Assembly (NCBI GenBank): GCA_965247055.1
Contig: CBDFGE010000005.1
Location: 62,001 to 126,000 of the forward strand
DNA from: CBDFGE01 sp965247055
GTDB taxonomy: Bacteria > Chloroflexota > Dehalococcoidia > Lucifugimonadales > JAGWBF01
Length of the DNA: 64,000 nucleotides
Reading direction: 5' to 3'
How positions within the stretch are numbered: the first letter of the stretch is position 1; the number at the start of each line of letters is the position of its first letter. The position numbers and the translations under genes are program-made. The notes below the pieces were generated by a model. That model searched no databases. It saw only the letters and a list, made by a program, of their open reading frames with translations, and was not told the origin of the DNA. Of this stretch, positions 23,407 to 32,168 are shown piece by piece.

Positions 23407-24681
23407 GTGGCCAGGGTGCTAAGGGGCATGAGTCTGGGCATGACCACCGTCGCGGTGGCGGTAATCGTGGTGGTGGGGTTCCTATGGATGGGACCGGGCG
23501 TCGACGCCTTCGTCCCGGCCTCATCAGCGGCCACCTTGTTCGACGAAGATGGAGTGGTTGCCATTTACCAGAGGGTGAGCCCGGCGGTCGTGGAGGTCAA
23601 CACAGGCAGGGGAGATGGGCCCGGGCTCCTTAGTCTTGGCGCGGGCTCTGGTTTCCTCATAGATACAGAAGGACACATCGTTACAAACAACCATGTGGTA
23701 GAAGGGGCGACCAACGTAAAGGTCACTTTCAGCAACGGCACCACCGCGGACGCCACCCTTCTGGGCAGGAACCCGGCCAACGACATAGCCCTGCTCAAAG
23801 TAGACCCGTCTCTGGCCGCAGGTATACAGCCCGTTACCCTGGGCGACTCCTCTCAGCTACATCCGGGACAGATGGCCATCGCCATAGGCAACCCCTTCGG
23901 TCTGGAAGGCTCCGTGACCGTTGGAGTCATCAGCCAGGTGGGCCGCGACCTCCCCAGCGAGCTGGGCCGGCCTATTTCCAACGTGATTCAGACGGACGCC
24001 CTCATCAACCCCGGCAACTCCGGGGGGCCGCTGCTCGACTCCACCGGCGCCGTGGTCGGCATCAACACGGCCATACAGGTATCCTCCGTCAGTGGCCCCA
24101 ACCCGGGTATAGGGTTCGCCGTACCCGTGGATAGCCTCAAGAACGTCCTCCCCAGGCTCAAGACCGAGTCGCTGATCACACCTCCCTGGCTCGGCATCCG
24201 GGCCACCGACATCGATGCCCAACTGGCCGAACGCCTGGGCCTGCCCGTGAACAACGGCGTCTACGTTGTCGGGGTAACCCCCGGCAGCCCCGCGGAAGAG
24301 GTAGGGATCGTCGAGTCGGGCCTTGGCTCCGGGGGCGCGGCCACCACCGGCGGCGACATCATCACCGCGGTGGACGGGGTGGGGGTGGACTCCACGGCAG
24401 CGCTGGTCTCCCATCTCAACACGAACCAGCCCGGTGACCCGGTGACCCTCACCATAAACCGCGGCGGAGAGACAATCTCTGTGGTGGCAACCCTGGCCGG
24501 ATGGCCCGAGGACGGGGCTCTGCGGGAGACACCCCGCTTCGAGCGCGACAGTAGGCCCCGGCCGGATGGATCCTCCCCTTGGCACGAGTTCAGGGAGTTC
24601 TTCCGGGGACCTCGGGGCGAGGATAACGGCGGACCTCCGAGTCCTTTTGATCGGTTCTTCTCCCGTCCGTTCCTCCGGTAG
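23407..24681 (+). CDS. HtrA/Deg-type serine protease with PDZ domain
   Basis: The 424-residue protein has an N-terminal membrane anchor (about residues 10-28), a trypsin-like domain with His96 (NNHVV), Asp126 (NDIALL) and Ser205 (GNSGGPLL), and one PDZ domain at about 265-370 (LGIRATDIDAQLAERL, then GVYVVGVTPGSPAEEVGI). It degrades or refolds damaged extracytoplasmic proteins and may take part in anti-sigma cleavage. The Arg/Pro-rich tail after the PDZ is unusual. The start is the GTG at 23407, 6 bases after a perfect AGGAGG, rather than the upstream in-frame start. Confidence 0.93.
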   Translation: MARVLRGMSLGMTTVAVAVIVVVGFLWMGPGVDAFVPASSAATLFDEDGVVAIYQRVSPAVVEVNTGRGDGPGLLSLGAGSGFLIDTEGHIVTNNHVVEGATNVKVTFSNGTTADATLLGRNPANDIALLKVDPSLAAGIQPVTLGDSSQLHPGQMAIAIGNPFGLEGSVTVGVISQVGRDLPSELGRPISNVIQTDALINPGNSGGPLLDSTGAVVGINTAIQVSSVSGPNPGIGFAVPVDSLKNVLPRLKTESLITPPWLGIRATDIDAQLAERLGLPVNNGVYVVGVTPGSPAEEVGIVESGLGSGGAATTGGDIITAVDGVGVDSTAALVSHLNTNQPGDPVTLTINRGGETISVVATLAGWPEDGALRETPRFERDSRPRPDGSSPWHEFREFFRGPRGEDNGGPPSPFDRFFSRPFLR

Positions 24682-24729
24682 ATTGCTCGGCCCGCAAGCG
24701 ACCCCGGCTATCAGGGGCGACCTCCCCGG

Positions 24730-25398
24730 TCACACAGGCCATGGTTCCAGGTTGTAGGCCATATCCCAGAACAGGTACTCGTATCTCAGACTGGTAAGAT
24801 ATGTCTCCTCCATGCGGGCCACCTGGCGGGGGCTGGCCTCCTCGGCGAGCCTGTTGGCCAGCGAGCGGGCCCACTCGGCCAGAGACCGGTACTCCGGGGA
24901 GATATACATCCTTATCCACTGGGAGTATAGCGGGGCGTCCTTGGGTTCTCCCTTTCGCGCCAGGTGGTCGCCCACCTCCCAGTAGCCCCACTGGCAGGGC
25001 AGGAACGACGCCGCCAGCTCAGGGTAGGTACCCTGGTGGGCCACGTTCAGCAGGAAGCTGGTATAGGCAAGGGTCGTCGGGGCCGCCTTCGTCCCCTCCA
25101 GCTCCCTCGACGTGATGCCGAACTGGGCGCAGTAGCTGCGGTGCAGGTCCATCTCGGTGTTCAGGGTCTCGTGGAGGAGTCCGGCGAACCGGGCCATGGT
25201 CTCCAGGTCGGGGGCGCGGGCAGACGCCAGGGCCAGCATACGGCAGTAGTCGATCAGGTAGACGTAGTCCTGGCACACGTAGAACTTGAACTTCTCCACG
25301 TCCAGGGTACCGTCACCCAACCCGGTCACGAAGGGGTGGCTCAAAATGGCCCGCCGAACCGGTTCGGCCTTTCTCTCCACGTCATCGGCGAAGCTCAC
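24730..25398 (-). CDS. TenA family protein (thiaminase II-like), copy 2
   Basis: The 222-residue protein is an independent TenA homologue with CQDYVYL (Asp44), LPCQWGYWEVG (Cys135, Glu141) and SLRYEYLFWDMAYNLEPWPV at the C-terminus; the Asp44 and Cys135 numbering equals that of Bacillus TenA. The GTG at 25398 was chosen because the aligned protein starts there (VSFADDVERKAEP) and a G-rich tract precedes it; an ATG at 25425 is the alternative. It is divergent from glcD. The thiamine-salvage role is inferred from the family; no thi genes are adjacent. Confidence 0.88.
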   Translation of the reverse strand: MSFADDVERKAEPVRRAILSHPFVTGLGDGTLDVEKFKFYVCQDYVYLIDYCRMLALASARAPDLETMARFAGLLHETLNTEMDLHRSYCAQFGITSRELEGTKAAPTTLAYTSFLLNVAHQGTYPELAASFLPCQWGYWEVGDHLARKGEPKDAPLYSQWIRMYISPEYRSLAEWARSLANRLAEEASPRQVARMEETYLTSLRYEYLFWDMAYNLEPWPV

Positions 25399-25485
25399 GG
25401 CTACACCCCCCCCCCAGCTTTCCATCGGGCACCAGGAGTATACTATAAGGGAACGTGCGGACAAAACGCCCGTCGCCCTCGCTGG

Positions 25486-25515
25486 TTGCAAACCTTTCTT
25501 CCCCTGGGATATCAT
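25486..25515 (+). promoter_or_regulatory. promoter of the glcDEF operon
   Basis: TTGCAA, 18 bases, TATCAT, ending about 32 bases before the TTG start of glcD. A good but not perfect sigma-70 match. Confidence 0.5.
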
Positions 25516-25547
25516 CGTGGGTACCGAAAGGCCGGGCTGGAGGCAGC

Positions 25548-26996
25548 TTGGAGAGCACACGCCCAAGCATAATCAGGGACCTTGAGCGCATCGTGGGGCG
25601 AGCCAACGTCATATACCATCCCGAGGACCTCCTGGTATATGAGTACGATGGCTCCATAGATAGGGCCGTGCCCCAAGCGGTGGTCCTTCCCTCGTCAACG
25701 GAAGAGGTCAGCAAGGTGGTGGCCCTGGCCCATCGCGAGGACCTGCCGGTGGTGGGCCGCGGGGCGGGCACCGGCCTCAGCGGGGGGGCCATAGCCAACC
25801 TCGGCGGTATACAGCTAGCACTGACCCGGATGAAGCGTATCCTGGAGCTTGACGTGGACAACAGGCTGGCGGTGGTGGAGCCCGGGGTGGTGAACCTGGA
25901 CCTGGACCATCAGGCCCGAAGATACGGGCTACGTTACGCCCCCGACCCCTCAAGCCAGAAGGCATGCAGCCTGGGGGGGAACGTGGCAGAGAACGCCGGT
26001 GGTCCCCACTGCCTGGCCTACGGCGTCACCACCAACCACGTGCTGGGGATCGAGGTGGTACTGGAGGACGGAACCATCGCCCGGCTGGGCGGAAAGGGTA
26101 GGGACGTGCCCGGCTACGACCTGCGCGGCGTGTTCGTGGGCTCTGAGGGGACCTTCGCCATCGCCACCAGGATCACCGTACGTCTCCTGCCTCTTCCCGA
26201 GTCGGTCAGTACCCTCTTGGGGGTGTTTCCCGACGTGGACTCCGCCTGCACTGCGGTCTCAAGCATAATCGGCCGGGGCATCGTGCCCGCCGCCATGGAG
26301 ATGATAGATGCCCTTTGCATAAAGGCGATACTCAACGTATCGAAGGGGGTCTTTCCCCAGGATGCTGGCTCTGTGCTTCTCATCGAGGTGGAAGGGCTCA
26401 CAGAAGAGGTAGACGAGCTCGTCCCGCAGGTGGAGGCCACTATGTACGGTGCCGGAGCCCGCGAGGTCCGGATAGCTGTGGACCCTGAAGAGAGGGAGCG
26501 CCTGTGGGCGGCCCGGAAGGGCGCCTTCGGCGCCCTTGGCACCCTGGCCCCCAACTACTACCTGGTGGACGGAGTAGTCCCCAGGACACGGCTCACCGAG
26601 GCCCTTCAGAGGGTGGCGGAGATCGGACAGAGGTACGGCATTTTGGTTGCCAACGTGTTCCACGCCGGAGACGGCAACCTCCACCCCTGCATGGCCTTCG
26701 ATGAACGACAGCCCGGTGCGACGGAGAAGGTGATTGAGGCAGGGGGCGAGATGATGAAGCTCTGCGCCGAGCTGGGGGGCACCTTGACGGGAGAGCACGG
26801 CATCGGGCTGGAGAAAAAGGCCTATATGCCCCTCATATTCAGCCAGCAGGACATGGAGGCGATGATCAAAGTTCGCAAGGCCTTCTCGCCCAGTGACCGC
26901 TTCAACCCAGGCAAGATTTTTCCCGGGGGGCCGGAGTACGACCACGCCACGCAACGCAGGGCTGTCGCCAGGACGGGCCCCGGCTCCTATATCTGA
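25548..26996 (+). CDS. glcD: glycolate oxidase FAD subunit (GlcD)
   Basis: GlcD is the FAD-binding catalytic subunit that oxidises glycolate (or D-lactate) to the 2-oxoacid. The 482-residue protein has the PCMH FAD domain (VVGRGAGTGLSGGAI, KACSLGGNVAENAGG, GVFVGSEGTFAI) and the C-terminal catalytic domain with NVFHAGDGNLHP and GTLTGEHGIGLEKK. The TTG at 25548, 4 bases after GGAGG, begins the family-like sequence (LESTRPSIIRDLERIVG); the 31 residues upstream in the longest frame are not conserved in style. First gene of glcD-glcE-glcF. Confidence 0.93.
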   Translation: MESTRPSIIRDLERIVGRANVIYHPEDLLVYEYDGSIDRAVPQAVVLPSSTEEVSKVVALAHREDLPVVGRGAGTGLSGGAIANLGGIQLALTRMKRILELDVDNRLAVVEPGVVNLDLDHQARRYGLRYAPDPSSQKACSLGGNVAENAGGPHCLAYGVTTNHVLGIEVVLEDGTIARLGGKGRDVPGYDLRGVFVGSEGTFAIATRITVRLLPLPESVSTLLGVFPDVDSACTAVSSIIGRGIVPAAMEMIDALCIKAILNVSKGVFPQDAGSVLLIEVEGLTEEVDELVPQVEATMYGAGAREVRIAVDPEERERLWAARKGAFGALGTLAPNYYLVDGVVPRTRLTEALQRVAEIGQRYGILVANVFHAGDGNLHPCMAFDERQPGATEKVIEAGGEMMKLCAELGGTLTGEHGIGLEKKAYMPLIFSQQDMEAMIKVRKAFSPSDRFNPGKIFPGGPEYDHATQRRAVARTGPGSYI

Positions 26997-27084
26997 TGGC
27001 TGAGGTGGAGGCTTGACCACGTTTGCCCAAGAACGTACTGCCGGGTGCCGGGTACCGGCCCGGGACCCGGTCTAGGACCAAGCT

Positions 27085-28416
27085 ATGGTATCACCGTTGG
27101 AGGCCCTGGCGGGTTCCCTGGGCGCGGGCCTGGTTGCCCCACCAGAACGGCTGAAAGATTACTGCGTCGACGGGATCGTCCCAGAGGCTGTCATAACTCC
27201 CCCACACGGGGAGGCAGTATCGGAGTTGCTTTCCCTCGCCAGCGTCGAGGGAAAGTCGGTAACGCCTTGGGGAGGCGGGACCCAGATGGCCCTCGGCAAC
27301 TCTCCCCGGACGGTGGACCTGGTCCTGGGACTCGGTCGCCTCGACCGGGTCCTCTTCCACGAGCCCTCGGACTTGGTGGCCAGGGTAGAGGCGGGCATAA
27401 CTCTGAAGGCCCTGCAGGAAGAGCTCTCCCGGCAGGGGCAGTTCCTGCCCCTGGAGGCCCCTTTCCCCTCGAGGGCCACCATAGGGGGGATGCTCTCGGC
27501 CAACGCCAGCGGCCCCTCCAGGCTCGGCTATGGTACGTGCCGGGATTGGCTCATCGGCGTCAAAGTGGCCCACTCGAACGGGACGGTAACCCGGGCCGGT
27601 GGCAGGGTTGTCAAGAACGTCGCCGGCTACGACCTGAACAAGCTCTATACAGGCTCCCTCGGGACCCTGGGGATCATCCTCGAGGCAACCTTCAAGCTGG
27701 CCCCAGTGCCTGCCGAAAGGCGCACCCTTGTGGCCACCTGCCCTTCCCTCGCAACCGCCTTCGATGCCGCCCAAGGGCTCCTGCGCCAGGGATTCACACC
27801 TCATGCGCTACAGGTCGTCAGCCGTGAGGTCATGGGGCGGCTCCCGGGCACCGGCGTATTTGGCGATGGGAAGGCGGCGGTGCTGGCGCTGTTCGATGGG
27901 CCCACGTCGGCCGTTCGCAGGAAGCTGTACGAATCCCACCGGCTGCTCATCGGTGGCGGAGCCACGGCCTTGGAGCAGCTCTCCCGAGAGGAGGGAGCGG
28001 ACCTCTGGCAGGCGATAACGGACCTGGGATGGGAGCGAGAAGAAGGGCCTTACGTGGCGCTAAAAGTGAGCACGGTACCCTCGCGGACCCCGGAAGTCGC
28101 GGAGAGCATCGGCTGGCCGGAGGGCGGGATGGCAGACCCCGGGTTGGTGGCCGATGTGGGGTTTGGGCTGGTACGGCTTCTATGGTGGGCATCGGAAGGC
28201 CAGCCGGCGACCCCCAGCAACATAGGGCAGATCATAGCCGCGGCCCGCAGAGGAGAGGAGCGCCACGTAGTGGTGGAGAGGTGTCCGGTGGAGGTGAAGC
28301 GCAACGTGGACGTCTGGGGCGACTCGCTGGAAGGGATCGACATCATGCGGCGCATCAAACAGGAGCTTGATCCCACGGGGACCCTCAATCCCGGGCGCTT
28401 CGCGGGGGGGATTTAG
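27085..28416 (+). CDS. glcE: glycolate oxidase FAD-binding subunit (GlcE)
   Basis: GlcE is the second FAD-binding subunit of the membrane-associated glycolate oxidase. The 443-residue protein carries the PCMH motifs VTPWGGGTQMALG and ATIGGMLSANASGPSRLGYG, followed by GGRVVKNVAGYDLNKLYTGSLG, a GlcE hallmark. It is 88 bases after glcD and 2 bases before glcF, within one operon. The C-terminal region is complete (DPTGTLNPGRF), ending like its family relatives. Confidence 0.93.
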   Translation: MVSPLEALAGSLGAGLVAPPERLKDYCVDGIVPEAVITPPHGEAVSELLSLASVEGKSVTPWGGGTQMALGNSPRTVDLVLGLGRLDRVLFHEPSDLVARVEAGITLKALQEELSRQGQFLPLEAPFPSRATIGGMLSANASGPSRLGYGTCRDWLIGVKVAHSNGTVTRAGGRVVKNVAGYDLNKLYTGSLGTLGIILEATFKLAPVPAERRTLVATCPSLATAFDAAQGLLRQGFTPHALQVVSREVMGRLPGTGVFGDGKAAVLALFDGPTSAVRRKLYESHRLLIGGGATALEQLSREEGADLWQAITDLGWEREEGPYVALKVSTVPSRTPEVAESIGWPEGGMADPGLVADVGFGLVRLLWWASEGQPATPSNIGQIIAAARRGEERHVVVERCPVEVKRNVDVWGDSLEGIDIMRRIKQELDPTGTLNPGRFAGGI

Positions 28417-28418
28417 CA

Positions 28419-29762
28419 GTGGATGTCCCCACACCTCCTGCGATTAACAACGAGGCTGGATTTGAGGGGTTGGACCTCCCCAGAGACGAGGACCTGTACC
28501 GCTGCGTCCACTGCGGCCTCTGCCTTAGCGCTTGCCCCACCTACGTTGAGCTGGACCTGGAAACCGAATCGCCCCGGGGCCGGATCGCCCTGATCAAGGC
28601 CGTCCGGGAGGGGCGCCTCGGCATCAGCCAACGGGTGGCGTCCCACTGGGAGCTCTGCCTACAGTGCCGGGCCTGCGAGGCCGTGTGCCCGTCGGGGGTG
28701 CCCTTCGGCCGGCTGATGGAGGACACCCGCGCCCAGGTGCTCCAGCATCACAAAGAGTCGTGGAGGCTCAGGCTGGTCACGGCCCTGCTCTTGAGGGGAG
28801 CTCTCCCCCACCCCAACCGGCTGCGGCTGGGCGCGGCCCTCCTTCGACTATACCAGAGGTCGGGCGCCCAGGCACTGGTCCGGGGATCGCATCTGCTCAG
28901 GCTGCTTCCCGGGGGCCTGGCCCATCTCGAGGCCGGGCTCCCCCGCCTATCCCGGACCTTTTTCGGGCCGACACACCACGTGTACCCTGCGGCGGGGCCG
29001 GCAACGATGACCGTTGGCCTGCTCTCGGGGTGTGTCATGCCCCTCGCCCACGGACCGACCATGGAGGCAACAGTCCGGGTGCTCAGGAGGAATGGATGCA
29101 ACGTCGCCGTGCCCATGGGCCAGGGCTGCTGCGGTGCCCTGAACCTCCACAGCGGCGACAAGGAGATGGCTCGCAAGATGGCGCGACGCAACATCGACAT
29201 CTTCCTGAAAGCCCGCGTGGACAGGATCGTTGTCGCTTCGGCGGGCTGCGGCTCCGCCATGAAGGAGTACGGTGATCTCCTACAAGACGACCCCCAGTAC
29301 CGAGACGCGGCTCAGCGTTTCAGCAGTATGACCGCTGATGTGACCGAGTTCCTGGCGGGCCTGCCCCTCGATCCCCCGCGAGGCACGTTGAGACTGCGCA
29401 TAACCTACCAGGATCCCTGTCACCTCGCCCATGCCCAGCGTATCACCAGGGCCCCTCGGGCTATCCTGGGCTCGATTCCCGGCCTGGAGCTGGTGGAGAT
29501 GGACAACGCCGACCGGTGCTGCGGCGCCGCCGGCATCTACTCCGTCACCCAGAGGGAGCTGTCCCAAAGGCTCCTGGAGAGCAAGATCGGCAGTCTGGCC
29601 GCCACGGGGGCGGACACGGTGGTGACGGCCAATCCCGGCTGTGTCATACAGCTTGAGACGGGCCTCCGGATCGCGGGTCTGCCCGGGCGGGTCTGCCACG
29701 TGGTGGACTTGCTGGACGAGTCCTACCGGGCCGAGGCGGAGGCCGGCCCTCCCGGCATATGA
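28419..29762 (+). CDS. glcF: glycolate oxidase iron-sulfur subunit (GlcF)
   Basis: GlcF passes electrons from the flavin subunits to the membrane quinone pool. The 447-residue protein has two [4Fe-4S] motifs (Cys29, 32, 35, 39 and Cys80, 83, 86, 90) and two CCG domains (GQGCCGALNLHSGD and NADRCCGAAGIYS), typical of GlcF and related heterodisulfide-reductase-like proteins. It starts with GTG only 2 bases after glcE, so translation is coupled. All three subunits needed for a working enzyme are present here. Confidence 0.93.
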   Translation: MDVPTPPAINNEAGFEGLDLPRDEDLYRCVHCGLCLSACPTYVELDLETESPRGRIALIKAVREGRLGISQRVASHWELCLQCRACEAVCPSGVPFGRLMEDTRAQVLQHHKESWRLRLVTALLLRGALPHPNRLRLGAALLRLYQRSGAQALVRGSHLLRLLPGGLAHLEAGLPRLSRTFFGPTHHVYPAAGPATMTVGLLSGCVMPLAHGPTMEATVRVLRRNGCNVAVPMGQGCCGALNLHSGDKEMARKMARRNIDIFLKARVDRIVVASAGCGSAMKEYGDLLQDDPQYRDAAQRFSSMTADVTEFLAGLPLDPPRGTLRLRITYQDPCHLAHAQRITRAPRAILGSIPGLELVEMDNADRCCGAAGIYSVTQRELSQRLLESKIGSLAATGADTVVTANPGCVIQLETGLRIAGLPGRVCHVVDLLDESYRAEAEAGPPGI

Positions 29763-29787
29763 TGGACCGCGTCGTGAGAGTTAGATA

Positions 29788-30000
29788 ATGGGATGCGGTG
29801 TTTTCGTAGGCTTGACCCTGACAGTCTTCGGGGTACTGTTTCTTCTCGAAAACCTGGGCGTCACCGACGGGCTGGTAGGCAAGTACTGGCCCGTAATCCT
29901 CATCGTCCTGGGGCTCACCAGTCTCTTTAACCTGGCGAGGTTCCGCGCCCGGTTTTATCGCTTCAGACGCCAATGGCCGCCGGACATAGACCGGCGATGA
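29788..30000 (+). CDS. small membrane protein (LiaF-type TM region)
   Basis: The 70-residue protein has two hydrophobic spans (GVFVGLTLTVFGVLFLLENLG and YWPVILIVLGLTSLF) and a basic tail. The sequence ENLGVTDGLVGKYWPVILIVLG is broken by the spacing seen in LiaI/LiaF-like (DUF5668-type) membrane proteins, which sense envelope stress or anchor partners. It lies 25 bases after glcF and may be co-transcribed; no functional link to glycolate is known. Confidence 0.7.
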   Translation: MGCGVFVGLTLTVFGVLFLLENLGVTDGLVGKYWPVILIVLGLTSLFNLARFRARFYRFRRQWPPDIDRR

Positions 30001-30015
30001 AGCAAGGGAGGCCTC

Positions 30016-31230
30016 TCAGCGGCCCGAAAGGGCCCGCTGGGCTCCCGCCACTCCCGCTCCCGGGGCCACCTCGAATCCCAGGTCCAAAAGGATGCGCTCC
30101 AGCGCGGAGAGGAAGACCAGGACGGTGCTCTCCCGCGAGGACTCACCCATGAGGCCGACGCGCCATACCCGGCCGGCGATCTCGCCGAGACCGCCACCTA
30201 TCTCCACGCCGTAGTCCGTCAGCAGCTTTCGGCGCACCTGCACTTCGTTTATCCCCTCGGGTACCATGACGGTGGTCAGCGGGTTCAGGCGATGGTCCTT
30301 ATCGGCGAAGAGTCCCAGTCCCAGGGCCTCCAGCCCGGCGCGGAGCGCGGCCGCGTTACGGGCGTGGCGCTGGACGCGGGCCTCAACTCCCTCCTCCATG
30401 GCCATACGGAGGGCCTCACGAAGAGCGTACACCATGGAGATGGGGGCGGTGTGATGGTATACACGCTTCTCGAACCAGTAAGACTCCAGGTTAGCCAGGT
30501 CCAGGTAGAAACTCTGGACCTTCGTCTTACGCGACCTCAGGACCTCCACGGCCCTCGGGCCCAGGGTGATGGGCGCAAGCCCCGGCGGCGCTCCCAGGCA
30601 CTTCTGAGTGGCGCCGTAGCACACGTCCACGTCCCAGCCGTCGACGGCCACGTCCTCTCCACCCAGGGAAGTCACCGCGTCGGCGATAAAGAGTGCGCCG
30701 TACCGGTGGGCCAGTTCGGATATCTCGCGAAGGGGGCTGAGGGTCCCCGTTGACGTCTCCCCATGTATGACGCCGACCGCCTTGACCCTCGGATGCTTAC
30801 CGAGCTCTTCCTCCAGAGCCGAAAGGTCGGGGCCCACGGGCTTACCCCAAGGGAAGGACATCGCATGGACCTGGGCCCCGCACCGGGACGCCACGTCGAC
30901 CATGCGGTTTCCGAAGTAGCCGTTGACGGCCACCACCACGGTGTCGCCGGGCTCGACCATGTTGCAGAGGGCCGCTTCCATCCCTGCCGAGCCCGTGCCA
31001 GGGACGGCCAGGGTGAGCCTGTTGGATGTCTGGAACACGACCCGCAGCATCTCCATTACCTGGTCCATGACCTCCAGGAAGTCCGGGTCCAGGTGCCCCA
31101 GGATGGGAGCGGTCATGGCCTGGAGCACTCTGGGGTGCACGTTGCTGGGCCCAGGCCCCATAAGCAACCTCTGCGGTGGCTTGAACTCGTCGAGGTAATT
31201 GCTCAAATCTTGATCCCTTAGGGTAGCCAT
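30016..31230 (-). CDS. serine/alanine-glyoxylate aminotransferase (class V PLP enzyme)
   Basis: This 404-residue fold-type I enzyme has LLMGPGPSNVHPRVL near the N-terminus, GTGSAGMEAAL, IADAVTSLGG (Asp184) and the PLP lysine in GATQKCLGAPPGLAP (Lys210). These features match alanine- or serine-glyoxylate and purine-linked class V aminotransferases. It is convergent with the glcDEF operon. Oxidation of glycolate there would give glyoxylate, and this enzyme could aminate it to glycine, a plausible two-step salvage unit. The amino donor cannot be told from sequence. GGAGG lies 12 bases upstream of the ATG. Confidence 0.9.
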   Translation of the reverse strand: MATLRDQDLSNYLDEFKPPQRLLMGPGPSNVHPRVLQAMTAPILGHLDPDFLEVMDQVMEMLRVVFQTSNRLTLAVPGTGSAGMEAALCNMVEPGDTVVVAVNGYFGNRMVDVASRCGAQVHAMSFPWGKPVGPDLSALEEELGKHPRVKAVGVIHGETSTGTLSPLREISELAHRYGALFIADAVTSLGGEDVAVDGWDVDVCYGATQKCLGAPPGLAPITLGPRAVEVLRSRKTKVQSFYLDLANLESYWFEKRVYHHTAPISMVYALREALRMAMEEGVEARVQRHARNAAALRAGLEALGLGLFADKDHRLNPLTTVMVPEGINEVQVRRKLLTDYGVEIGGGLGEIAGRVWRVGLMGESSRESTVLVFLSALERILLDLGFEVAPGAGVAGAQRALSGR

Positions 31231-31302
31231 GATGTGGTACGTCCTCCGAGCCGCAGGTGCACGGGGGGCAGCCAGGTCCGTTCCTCCGGGCAGACACCCA
31301 CC

Positions 31303-32100
31303 TCAAACTACAGGTGAGGCCCCACCATCTATGTTGAGGGCGATGCCGCTAAGGTAGCTCGCTCGCTCCGAGGCAAGGAAAGCGATCACGTCCCCGGCCT
31401 CCTCTGCTTCCCCCACACGTCCCAGGGGGACGTTCCTACCCTGGGCCATCTGCCGATAGAAGTCGTCGGGTATCAGACCGGGGGTTTGGGCTCTGGCCCT
31501 CTCGTAGCCGCGCTCGTGCTGGCCGCTCTTTATGAGCCCGATGCACACGGTGTTCACCAGGATGTTGTCCTTGGCGAGGTCCTTCGAGAGCGCCTTGGTG
31601 ACGGCGACCCCCGCCGCCCTGGAGACCGAGGTGGGCATCGAGCCGGCTCCAGGCGCCTTTGCCCCCAGGTTGGTGACATTGATGATCCTGCCCCCTCCCA
31701 CTTTACGCATGTGGGGTATTGCGAGACGGGCGAACCTCACGGCGGCCCACAGCTTCAGGTCGAAGTCCTTCTGCCATTCCTCATCGGTGACACTCTCGAA
31801 AGGGCCCGCAGCCATCTGGCCCGCATTGTTCACCAGTATGTCCAGCCGCCCAAAACGCTCTACCACTGTGTCGATTACCCGCTCGATGTCACTGGGAATG
31901 GTGACGTCGGCCGCGATGGGAAGGACCTCCCCTTCTGTCCTGGTCTTGATCTCCTGGGCGGCCTGCTCGAGCACGTCCTTGCGCCTGGCACATATGGCTA
32001 CCCGGGCCCCTTCTTGACACAGGCGCCAGGCTGCGGCCTTGCCGATTCCTTCACTGCCGCCGGTGACTATGGCCACCTTGCCTTCCAGCCCCAGCTCCAT
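31303..32100 (-). CDS. SDR-fold protein lacking the standard catalytic Tyr/Lys
   Basis: This 265-residue protein has the Rossmann glycine motif (VTGGSEGIG, about residues 12-20) and NNAG, so NAD(P) binding is likely. Where SDR enzymes have Ser, Tyr-x3-Lys, this one reads NVTNLGAKAPG and MPTSVSRAAG: Tyr becomes Thr157, Lys becomes Arg161 and Ser becomes Asn144. The rest (DNILVNTVCIGLIKSGQ) is well formed, so this looks like a divergent clade, not decay. The ATG at 32100 has GGAG 6 bases upstream; one 12 bases earlier is an alternative. A perfect -10 TATAAT lies at 32143-32148. Confidence 0.85.
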   Translation of the reverse strand: MELGLEGKVAIVTGGSEGIGKAAAWRLCQEGARVAICARRKDVLEQAAQEIKTRTEGEVLPIAADVTIPSDIERVIDTVVERFGRLDILVNNAGQMAAGPFESVTDEEWQKDFDLKLWAAVRFARLAIPHMRKVGGGRIINVTNLGAKAPGAGSMPTSVSRAAGVAVTKALSKDLAKDNILVNTVCIGLIKSGQHERGYERARAQTPGLIPDDFYRQMAQGRNVPLGRVGEAEEAGDVIAFLASERASYLSGIALNIDGGASPVV

Positions 32101-32168
32101 CCATAACTCCATCCTCAGGCGTCTGGCCCAAAACCAGGTTACATTATATCATCCGCCACAAGGCGACC

